DNA from: Natrialba asiatica DSM 12278
GTDB taxonomy: Archaea; Halobacteriota; Halobacteria; Halobacteriales; Natrialbaceae
DNA length: 60,496 nucleotides
Assembly: GCF_000337555.1 (NCBI RefSeq)
Contig: NZ_AOIO01000033.1
Span: forward strand, 63,953-124,448
Direction: 5' to 3'
The stretch's first letter is position 1, and each line of letters opens with the position of its first letter. Under the pieces are notes generated by a model that had not been told where the DNA came from, did not search any database, and saw only the letters and a program-made list of their open reading frames with translations. The position numbers and the translations under genes are program-made. Shown here in pieces: positions 48,981 through 56,338 of the stretch.

Positions 48981-50546
48981 ATGCTCTCAGAGATACACCT
49001 GCTCACCGACCAGGCCAGTCTCTGGCCCGCGTCCGGCCACCAGTTCGTCTCGTTGCTCCGACTGCTGCTCGTCCAGAGCCACCTGGAATCCGGGTCGGCC
49101 ATCATCAACACCACCCCCACCACCAACACTACCACCACCGCCACCACCATCGCCATCGTCGTCTCGGCCGACCTCGGCTTCGTCTTCGGACCGATCTCCG
49201 GCGGCGGACTCGACCTCGCGGCCAGACTCGTCGGGCTGCTCGGTGCCTTCCTACTCCAGCTCGTGACGGCCCTGGTCGTCGCACTCGAGATGGCCTGGGA
49301 CACCTGGTGGGCGCTCGTCCTCGGCTTTACGATCACCGGTGCCATCCAGGAGTTCGTCGACGAGGATCAGCTCACCGACTACCTCGGCGACGACGGCTGG
49401 CGGGAGATCGGCTACGGAACCGCCTTCGGCACGGCCTCCTCGAGTTGCTCGTTCTCCGCGGTCGCGATGACCCGGTCGCTGTTCACCAAGGGTGCCTCGG
49501 CCGCGTCCTCCCTCGGGGCGTTCCAGTTCGCGAGTACGGATCTCGTGCTCGAACTCGCACTCGTCGTCCTGACGCTGCTCGGGTGGCAGTTCGCCGTCGC
49601 AGAGATCACCGGCGGATTAATCGCCGTCGTCGTCCTCGGCATCATTTACCGGCGATTCGTCCCGCCCTCGTGGGTCGAGCGAGCACGTTCCCACGCCCGC
49701 GCGCTCGACGAAACCGAATGCGCGACCTGCGGCATGGCCGCCCCGCCGACCGACGAGGAGACGATCACGCGAACGTTCGACGGCGAGCACCGATACTTCT
49801 GCTGTGGCGGCTGTCTCAACGCGTACGACCCGGCCGACGACCGCGAGGCCGTTACCGCCGGCCCCGAACTCCTCTCGGGCGACCGCTGGCAAAGTGCGAT
49901 CACGAACACGATGAGCGAGTGGGACATGCTCTGGCGGGACATCCTCTTCGGATTCCTCCTCGCCGGCCTCCTGGCCGCGTTCGTCCCGGACGCCTGGTGG
50001 ACGGCCCTCTTCGGGGTCGGTCCCGAGGGAAGCCTCACGCGCCTCCTCTCGAACGTCGTGCTCGGAGCCATCGTCGGCGTGCTGACGTTCCTCTGCTCGG
50101 TCGGCAACATCCCCTTCGCCGTCGTCCTCTGGCAAAACGGCGTCTCGTTCGGCGGCGTCCTCGCGTTCATCTTCGCCGATCTGCTGATCCTTCCGCTGGT
50201 CCGAACGTACCACCGCTACTACGGCCTTCGCATGGCCGGCGTCATGTTCGCCGCGTTCTTCGCCGCCGCCGTCATCGCCGGCTTCCTCGTCGAACTCGTC
50301 TTTTCCGGAGTCGGTCTCGTTCCGTCACCCGGTACGTCCGGCGGGACGGTCCCTGGAGCGTACACGTCCCTGTTCAACGTCGTTACGCTCCCCCTCTTCG
50401 CCGTGCAGGTGTACGTCGCCCTCGAGCCGGACCAACGCGTCCGCCTCGGCAACCGAATCGCACCGCACGTCGCGGGCGTTCTCTACCACGCCTACGACCT
50501 CGTGAGACGAGTCGCGTACGCGCTCGAATCGCGAGGCCTGAAGTAA
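48981..50546 (+). CDS. Permease (COG0701-type) with internal YHS/TRASH metal domain
   Basis: The 521-residue protein has two halves of four or so helices, with the permease signature GTASSSCSFSAVA (about 150-162) and a related FLCSVGNIPFA segment in the second half. Between the halves (about 240-290) lies a cysteine set, C247/C250 (CATCG) and C274/C275/C278 (FCCGGC), the layout of a YHS/TRASH domain that binds Cu or other soft metals. The N-terminal stretch has a Thr/Asn tract (about 43-56) from an ACC simple repeat. It is a candidate heavy-metal exporter. The start at ATG 48981 is chosen because the upstream extension does not resemble the family. Confidence 0.8.
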   Translation: MLSEIHLLTDQASLWPASGHQFVSLLRLLLVQSHLESGSAIINTTPTTNTTTTATTIAIVVSADLGFVFGPISGGGLDLAARLVGLLGAFLLQLVTALVVALEMAWDTWWALVLGFTITGAIQEFVDEDQLTDYLGDDGWREIGYGTAFGTASSSCSFSAVAMTRSLFTKGASAASSLGAFQFASTDLVLELALVVLTLLGWQFAVAEITGGLIAVVVLGIIYRRFVPPSWVERARSHARALDETECATCGMAAPPTDEETITRTFDGEHRYFCCGGCLNAYDPADDREAVTAGPELLSGDRWQSAITNTMSEWDMLWRDILFGFLLAGLLAAFVPDAWWTALFGVGPEGSLTRLLSNVVLGAIVGVLTFLCSVGNIPFAVVLWQNGVSFGGVLAFIFADLLILPLVRTYHRYYGLRMAGVMFAAFFAAAVIAGFLVELVFSGVGLVPSPGTSGGTVPGAYTSLFNVVTLPLFAVQVYVALEPDQRVRLGNRIAPHVAGVLYHAYDLVRRVAYALESRGLK

Positions 50547-50560
50547 GTCGCTTCACACCC

Positions 50561-52042
50561 ATGACGACATCCCAACCACAGTCCCGATCCCAGGGCCAGT
50601 CCCGGTCTCGGCCCCAGCCACGGCCACGACCATCACCCGGCGGACGGTTCGATCCCGTTCGGATCGTCCTGCTCGTCGCCCTCGTCACGAGCCACGGGTT
50701 GATCCGCGTCGCCGAACGGTACTTCCCCGAGTTCCTGTCAGCACTTGGCTACGGGCCGATCGTCACCGGACTGGTCGTCAGCATCGGTCTCGGCGTGACC
50801 GTCATCATAACGGCATCCGCGACCGCCGGGCTGAACTCTGGCGACGAGACAGAAAGTGGCGATAGAAACGCCGAAACCGGCGGCTTCCCGGCACGGGTAG
50901 TCGCAGTCGTCTCGGTGCTGTTTGCGACCCTCGGACTGTTCGTCTGGACGGGCGCACCGACACTCGATGCGCTCCTCGGCACGCCGCTTTCGGCGCTCGG
51001 CTGGCTCGCGGTCGGGGTCGTGCTCCTCCAGGCCTGGCACAGTTTCGGCCCGGTGCGGACCCTCTGGCCGATCGACACCAGGATCGTCGGTCGAAAGACG
51101 CGATCGACCCGAACCGAAGCCGACGAGTTCACGCCGTCGGGAGCCGATCGAGAGCGCGACGCTCGTGCGGGCACCGTTATCGGCGCACTTGGGATCGGTG
51201 CCGGCGCGCTGATCGTGACTGCAGCGATCGCGATCGTTGGCGGCGTCAAAACCGGGTTTTCGATCGTCGCAGCGACGGGTGCGGCGGTCACGCTCGTCGC
51301 AGCGATTACGCGGGGGGTCATCGGCGATACCGACCGGCTTCCGCTCGTCGGTCGCATCGAAGCGCCGAGTGCGGCGAGGGGTCGGGTTCCCGATTCGGTC
51401 GCGTCGGTTCGCCGGGCGGTCGTCGCCCTCTCCGACCGGCGGCGCTGGACGATCACCGGCGACGCGCTCGTCAGGCTGGCGCTCGTGGGGAGTACGCCGT
51501 ACCTGGTGTTGCTGTTCGTCGAGGAACAGCCGCTTTCGCTCTCGGTCGGCGGGCGGTCGCTGATGCCAGCCGCGATGTTCGGCGCGTTCGTCCTCGCGGA
51601 GGCGGGCGGGGCGCTTCTCGGCGCGATAGCCGCTCCGCGACTCGTCTCTGCGGTCGATCGGCGGTGGCTCCTGACCCTCGGTCTCGCGGGCGTCTCACTG
51701 GTTCCGATGGCCCTCGTCGCGACATCGTCCGTCGCCATCGTTGCGCTCCTGTTTGCCGTGCTCGGCTGCCGGACCGCGATCGAACCGCTCAGACCGACCG
51801 TCGGACCGCGCATCAGACCGAGCCACGACGTGAGTCCCGATGCGGACGCAACGGCGCTCGGTCTCCCGCCACCCGAGCCTCTCCAGACGGCGGTTCGGAT
51901 CGCACTCGTCCCGGCCCCGTTCGTCGGCGGCCTTCTGTACGCGATCCACCCCGTTGCGGCGTTTACCGTCGCAACGACCGTCTCTCTGCTCGGGGTTCGC
52001 GAACTGCTCAGATCGTTCAGTTTCGAGCGAATAGGCGACTGA
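50561..52042 (+). CDS. MFS-like multi-helix membrane protein
   Basis: The 493-residue product begins 14 nt after the permease stop, so they share an mRNA. The N terminus has a Gln/Ser/Arg/Pro-rich stretch, and then about twelve hydrophobic helices. A long hydrophilic loop lies in the middle. The second half has helix pairs with GXXX(G/A) spacing typical of MFS carriers, but no named motif is clear. The N-terminal reading overlaps out-of-frame with the upstream permease and is rejected before ATG 50561. Confidence 0.75.
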   Translation: MTTSQPQSRSQGQSRSRPQPRPRPSPGGRFDPVRIVLLVALVTSHGLIRVAERYFPEFLSALGYGPIVTGLVVSIGLGVTVIITASATAGLNSGDETESGDRNAETGGFPARVVAVVSVLFATLGLFVWTGAPTLDALLGTPLSALGWLAVGVVLLQAWHSFGPVRTLWPIDTRIVGRKTRSTRTEADEFTPSGADRERDARAGTVIGALGIGAGALIVTAAIAIVGGVKTGFSIVAATGAAVTLVAAITRGVIGDTDRLPLVGRIEAPSAARGRVPDSVASVRRAVVALSDRRRWTITGDALVRLALVGSTPYLVLLFVEEQPLSLSVGGRSLMPAAMFGAFVLAEAGGALLGAIAAPRLVSAVDRRWLLTLGLAGVSLVPMALVATSSVAIVALLFAVLGCRTAIEPLRPTVGPRIRPSHDVSPDADATALGLPPPEPLQTAVRIALVPAPFVGGLLYAIHPVAAFTVATTVSLLGVRELLRSFSFERIGD

Positions 52043-52105
52043 TCGCACGAGAACCGGTTCGAATCGAGACGACGCTTTCGCACCGACTTTGCACGGTGAC
52101 CCAGC

Positions 52106-53683
52106 ATGTCCCACTCATCCGATACTGACGGCACTGACGGCACTGGCGGCACTGGCGACGCTGAACTCGAAGCGACAAGCGGGCCCCTCGAAACGGGTCG
52201 CCGACTGATCGCCGTCGACCACGTTCGACTCGGACGGTGGTTCCTCGTCTTCGCGCTGGTGATGGGACTCTGGGGCGGCCTCGACGCCGTGCTCCTTCGG
52301 ACGACGCTCGTCACGCCGACGCTGGATCACTGGTCGGCCGACGTCTACAGTTCGCTCTTTACGACCCACGGGTTGACGATGTTGTTCCTGTTCGCGGTCC
52401 CTGTGATATGGGGATTTGCGTACGCGACGATTCCGTCGTTGATCCGGGCCGAGCGAACCGCGTTTCCCGCCCTTGCAGCGGCGGCGTTCTGGCTGCAGAT
52501 CCCGGCTGCGATACTGGTTCGAGCCGGAACGATCGGCAGTGCACTCGACGTGGCGGGACTCGACCCCGTCGCGATCGGCTGGACGATGTACCCGCCGATG
52601 AGCGTCACATCGTCGAACCCCGCCGTCGACGCGCTGGTCGCCGGCCTCCTGTTCGTTGCTATCAGCACGTCGCTGACCGCGGCGGACCTCGTCGTCACGG
52701 TCTGTCGTCGGCGGACGATTCCGTGGAGCGACGTCGACACGTTCACCTGGACGGTGGTAACGAGTGCGGCGATGGCGGTCGTCGCCTTCCCGGTCCTCGC
52801 CGGTTCGCTTGCGCTCTTGCTCCTCGAACGGGCGGCTGGGGTCGGGCTCCTCGTCGGTCGGAGCGGCCCGATGGTCTGGTTGAACCTGTTCTGGTTCTTC
52901 GCTCATCCGCTGGTGTACATCCTGGTGTTGCCACCGATGGGCATCACCAGTCACGTGCTACCGCGGTTTGCCGGGCGGCGGCTGTTCGGCCGCCGGTCGG
53001 TCGTCTACTCGACGTTTGCGATCGGCATCCTCTCGTTTACCGTCTGGGGACACCACCTGTTCATGGCCGGGATGAGCGTCAGCGTCCGCGCCGTGTTCAT
53101 GTTCGTGACGCTGGCGGTCGCCGTCCCGAGTTCGGCGAAGCTCTGTACGTGGCTCGGCACGCTGTGGGGTGGTGCAATCCAGCACACAGCGCCGATGATC
53201 GCGAGCATCGCAGCGATCGCCTTCTTCATTGTCGGCGGCGTGACCGGCGTCTTTCTCGCGGTGGCTCCGATCAACGTCCTCTACAACGGGACGTACTACG
53301 TCGTCGCTCACTTCCACATGATGCTCGTCGGGTTCGTCGCGTTCACGCTCGTCGCCGGGGGGTACTACTGGTTTCCGTTGCTTACCGGGCGGTGGTACGA
53401 TCCGACGCTCGCTCACCTGCACGTCTGGCTCACCATCGTCGGAATCATCGTGACCTTCGGCGCGCTCTTCGTCGTCGGCTTCGCAGAGTTACCGCGACGA
53501 ATCGCGACCTACCCGCCCGCGTTCGCGCCGATCCACCAGCTTGCCACCGTCGGAGCCTACGTCATCGCCGTGGGCCAACTCGTCTTCCTCCTCAACATCG
53601 GTCGATCGCTCTGGGTCGGCGAGCGCGCCGGCGACGATCCGTGGGGCCTCGCCGACGAGCCGTCACACGCACGAGAATGGTGA
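52106..53683 (+). CDS. Heme-copper oxidase subunit I, without subunit II nearby
   Basis: The 525-residue membrane protein has all ligand histidines: His88 and His404 (low-spin heme), His402 (heme a3) in VAHFH, His267 (HPLVY) with cross-link Tyr271, and His316/His317 (GHH) for CuB. The K-channel Lys345 is present, but the usual D-channel Glu (HPEVY) is Leu269, as in B-type oxidases such as ba3. No subunit II with a CuA site is seen in the 10 kb around it. Its start follows the MFS-like gene by 63 bp. It should reduce oxygen if a partner is supplied elsewhere. Confidence 0.88.
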   Translation: MSHSSDTDGTDGTGGTGDAELEATSGPLETGRRLIAVDHVRLGRWFLVFALVMGLWGGLDAVLLRTTLVTPTLDHWSADVYSSLFTTHGLTMLFLFAVPVIWGFAYATIPSLIRAERTAFPALAAAAFWLQIPAAILVRAGTIGSALDVAGLDPVAIGWTMYPPMSVTSSNPAVDALVAGLLFVAISTSLTAADLVVTVCRRRTIPWSDVDTFTWTVVTSAAMAVVAFPVLAGSLALLLLERAAGVGLLVGRSGPMVWLNLFWFFAHPLVYILVLPPMGITSHVLPRFAGRRLFGRRSVVYSTFAIGILSFTVWGHHLFMAGMSVSVRAVFMFVTLAVAVPSSAKLCTWLGTLWGGAIQHTAPMIASIAAIAFFIVGGVTGVFLAVAPINVLYNGTYYVVAHFHMMLVGFVAFTLVAGGYYWFPLLTGRWYDPTLAHLHVWLTIVGIIVTFGALFVVGFAELPRRIATYPPAFAPIHQLATVGAYVIAVGQLVFLLNIGRSLWVGERAGDDPWGLADEPSHAREW

Positions 53684-53820
53684 GCTGTCGGCCGAGTAAC
53701 GTTAATATCGGATTACGACGGCAGTCGTGCCAAACTTCGATATCGGGGTTGCTCGTAGCTAGCGCTACTCAAACTCGATCCCGACTCGTTCCGAATCGCG
53801 ACCGGCGGGCCTGGCGCTGG

Positions 53821-53853
53821 CCCAGACCCGACCCAGACCCAACCCAGACCCAG
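53821..53853. repeat. 11-bp tandem repeat, three copies
   Basis: The unit CCCAGACCCRA occurs three times with single-base changes (CCCAGACCCGA, CCCAGACCCAA, CCCAGACCCAG), followed at once by the palindrome CCCGATCGGG (53854-53863). It lies in a 365-bp gap between the oxidase gene and the small membrane-protein gene and has no coding value. Confidence 0.6.
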
Positions 53854-54048
53854 CCCGATCGGGCCCGACGGGAGACATCCCCGACCCAGCCGCCGATCGG
53901 CCCCGCCGCTGACCAACGACAGTAACCCCCTCGTTCGTGACCGCAGCGACTCGCCAGTCCTCTCCACCCACCTCGCACAGGCATCTCACCAGTCACCGAG
54001 ACAGCACACCCACTGCGCACCGGTATCCCGACTTCTAACCCACAATCC

Positions 54049-54375
54049 ATGGCATCCACCACAAGCACCGACGTTGCACTGATGCTCCTGCAGTTGATCG
54101 CACTAACAATTCCACCAGCCGTCGTCCTGATCGACCAGCTCCGCCGCTCGCAGAACCTCGAATGGACCATCCGAAAACTGAGCTTCGGACTCGTGTTCTC
54201 GTGTGTCACCCTCCTGCTCGGCGGCGCAGTCGCCGTCCTCCTGTACTTCCTGACGGCAGTCTCGCTGCCAATCACCCTCATTGCAGGGCTGCTCCTCGTT
54301 CTGCTCGGCCTCCTCCCGCTCGGGACGTTCGTCCTCGTCCTCTACCGAGAACACCGGAAGGAACACGGTCCCTGA
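54049..54375 (+). CDS. 108-aa membrane protein
   Basis: A small protein with three hydrophobic segments (about 8-26, 43-67 and 72-98) and a charged C-terminal end (REHRKEHG). It follows a 365-bp gap and precedes, by 10 bp, the tRNA-like element upstream of the PadR gene. The family is unknown. No signal peptide is visible. Confidence 0.65.
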   Translation: MASTTSTDVALMLLQLIALTIPPAVVLIDQLRRSQNLEWTIRKLSFGLVFSCVTLLLGGAVAVLLYFLTAVSLPITLIAGLLLVLLGLLPLGTFVLVLYREHRKEHGP

Positions 54376-54385
54376 TCCGATTCTC

Positions 54386-54432
54386 GCTACGTCCGGGCTC
54401 GGCCGGGAGTGGGTTCGACCCCCACACGTAGC
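54386..54432 (+). other. tRNA-like minihelix: perfect acceptor-type stem plus T-arm
   Basis: A 7-bp stem GCTACGT (54386-54392) / ACGTAGC (54426-54432) encloses a T-arm-like hairpin: stem GTGGG (54409-54413) / CCCAC (54421-54425) with a 7-nt loop TTCGACC (54414-54420), the canonical T-loop form. The T-stem abuts the 3' acceptor strand exactly, as in a real tRNA. Between the 5' strand and the T-arm there are only 16 nt (a GC-rich short hairpin, CCGG...CCGG), so D- and anticodon arms are absent. It is a possible tRNA remnant, integration-site trace, terminator or functional tRNA mimic. It lies 31 nt before the PadR start. Confidence 0.45.
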
Positions 54433-54462
54433 TTCGGCGGTCTTCCCGCCGATGATGCACCG

Positions 54463-54837
54463 ATGTGTAGGAACATCCCCACCAACCACGACACCGACGA
54501 CAACGACGAGCACGAATCGAGTATCGACGGGTCGACACCCCCTCGCCCCCTGACGAACCTGACCGGGTTCAAGCGCGACCAGCTATTCGTCATCCGACTG
54601 CTGGCCGAACGCAACCCCCACGGGCTCGTGATCAAAGACAAACTCGACTGCTACTACGACGAGGACATCAACCAGGGCCGGCTTTACCAGAACCTCAGTG
54701 AACTCGTCGATGAGGGGTACGTCGAAAAGCACCCACTCGACGGACGAACCAATGCCTACCGGCCGAGCACGCGCGCCAACAGGCGACTCGAAGAACACCA
54801 CGAGTGGGAACGTCACTGTCTCTTCTGTGACCCCTGA
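54463..54837 (+). CDS. PadR-like winged-helix transcription regulator
   Basis: With the ATG at 54463 the product has 124 residues. The core LTGFKRDQLFVIRLLAERN...HGLVIKDKL...YYDEDINQGRLYQNLSELVDEGYVEK (about 28-100) matches haloarchaeal PadR-type regulators: the helix-turn-helix, then the wing with the GRT/Y motif. The N terminus is acidic and disordered. An HCLFC pattern at the end might bind metal. It lies upstream of the pseudo-GDH/propeller pair on the same strand, with a 169-bp gap, and could control it. A longer frame would extend into the tRNA-like element. Confidence 0.8.
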   Translation: MCRNIPTNHDTDDNDEHESSIDGSTPPRPLTNLTGFKRDQLFVIRLLAERNPHGLVIKDKLDCYYDEDINQGRLYQNLSELVDEGYVEKHPLDGRTNAYRPSTRANRRLEEHHEWERHCLFCDP

Positions 54838-55006
54838 TGCGGATGCGTAACTGCCACACTTGAGACACTGAGACGCGGCTGCATTGCAGACCGGTATTCG
54901 GCCACACGCGATCGAAACAGCCGGCGCTGTGCAGACTGGCCGTGTCGACGTGGTCGTACCAACCGCACCACCGCCAACGCACGCACAAAACTGCTCGAAA
55001 CAACCG

Positions 55007-56338
55007 ATGACTACTCCACACGATACTTCAACCGACACGACCAGCCGAACCGCTCCCGCACTCGATGCTCCGTGGAGCCACCTTCGTACCGCCGCCCACC
55101 GTCTCTCGGTCCCGGACGACATCGAACAGCGGCTCCTGTACGCGCGCCAGCGCCAGCAAATCGCAATTCCGTTCGAGCGCGACGACGGAACTATCGACGT
55201 TCGAGCAGGGTATCGCGTTCGCCACGACGACGTTCGCGGTCCCTACATCGGCCCGCACCGCTACGTCCCCGGACTGACAATCGGCGACTGTGCCGGACTC
55301 GCGGTCGCAACTGCCGTAACCGCCGCACTCGCCGACGTTCCGTTCGGCGGCGCAGCGGGCGGCATCGACTGCGATCCGGAAACGCTCTCGTGGGACGAAC
55401 GCGCCAGACTCACGCGCGCCTACGCACGTCGGATTACCGACATCGGGCCGAACAGCGACGTTCTCGTTCCCGACCTGGGAACCGACGAACGCACCATGGC
55501 TCGCGCCGCCGATGCCGTCGCCGAACACGTCGACGGCCCCCACACCGCGACAGCCGCCGGGAAGCCGGCCGTTCTCGGCGGCTCACGAGAGTTCACCTGT
55601 GCCGGCGGCCACAGCGTCGCCCACGTCGTCCGAGATATCCTCGAAACGGATCTCAACCGATCGCTGTCGGACGGAACTGTCGCCGTGTACGGCACCAGTA
55701 CCGTCGGTGCGACGGCTGCGCGCTTGCTCGACCGCTGGGGCAGCACTATCGTCGCACTGTGTAGCGATCACGTCGGGCTTGCTGTCGACGGCGATAGCGA
55801 CGAGGAGACCGACGATGAAGACGGCGACAGCGACGACGCTACCGACGACGGCATCGATACGACCGTCGCACCCAGCTACCTCGACGGACCGGGTGCGATC
55901 GACGAGTTCAGCGGCGGCACGATGACCGGAACCGAGAACGTCCTCGAAGCGGATGTCGACGTGCTGGTTCTCGCCGGATCGGGGACGGCGGTGACCGCCA
56001 GGAACGCGGAGACGATCCGGGCGGATCTCGTCGTCGAAGGCGCGTACGGCGCGGTGACCGCCGGCGGGCAACGCGTTCTCGAGGAGCAGGATGTCGCCGT
56101 CGTGCCGGCCGTGCTGTCGCTCGCCGGCAAACTATCGGCTGCGAGTCTCGAATGGCGTCGCCACGTCGGCCGCAGCGAGATGAGCGACACCCGCATGGCG
56201 AACGAACTCTCGTATGCGGTTATCGACGCCGTTTCCGACGTTCGGGCCCATCGCGTGCGCCGCGACGTGGGCTGGCGCGACGGCGCGTACGAACTCGGGC
56301 TCTCGCGGCTCGTCTCGGCTCACGAGGTGGTTCGATGA
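55007..56338 (+). CDS. Glutamate dehydrogenase homologue lacking the catalytic lysines
   Basis: With the ATG at 55007 the protein has 443 residues and aligns to Glu/Leu/Phe/Val dehydrogenases. It has the GYRVRHDD/GPY segment (about 69-80), the PFGGAAGG turn (112-119), the VPDLGTDERTM segment (Asp156 kept), and the AGKPAVLGGS motif. But the residues that should be lysines are Ile81 (GPYKGG), Thr105 (the MTWK position) and Ala117 (GGAKGG). In the dinucleotide loop, GFGNVG reads GTSTVG. An acidic insert lies near 265-290. Amination or deamination therefore seems unlikely; a binding or regulatory role is possible. It overlaps the next gene by 4 nt. Confidence 0.82.
   Translation: MTTPHDTSTDTTSRTAPALDAPWSHLRTAAHRLSVPDDIEQRLLYARQRQQIAIPFERDDGTIDVRAGYRVRHDDVRGPYIGPHRYVPGLTIGDCAGLAVATAVTAALADVPFGGAAGGIDCDPETLSWDERARLTRAYARRITDIGPNSDVLVPDLGTDERTMARAADAVAEHVDGPHTATAAGKPAVLGGSREFTCAGGHSVAHVVRDILETDLNRSLSDGTVAVYGTSTVGATAARLLDRWGSTIVALCSDHVGLAVDGDSDEETDDEDGDSDDATDDGIDTTVAPSYLDGPGAIDEFSGGTMTGTENVLEADVDVLVLAGSGTAVTARNAETIRADLVVEGAYGAVTAGGQRVLEEQDVAVVPAVLSLAGKLSAASLEWRRHVGRSEMSDTRMANELSYAVIDAVSDVRAHRVRRDVGWRDGAYELGLSRLVSAHEVVR

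Noticed and set aside
48827-50560. Long N-terminal extension of the MFS-like frame across the permease gene
   Set aside because: The extension is out of frame with the YHS-type permease, is Arg/Pro-rich, and the true MFS reading starts at ATG 50561.
54386-54432. Complete tRNA gene
   Set aside because: Only acceptor-type and T-arm elements are present; 16 nt cannot hold D- and anticodon arms, so it is reported only as tRNA-like.
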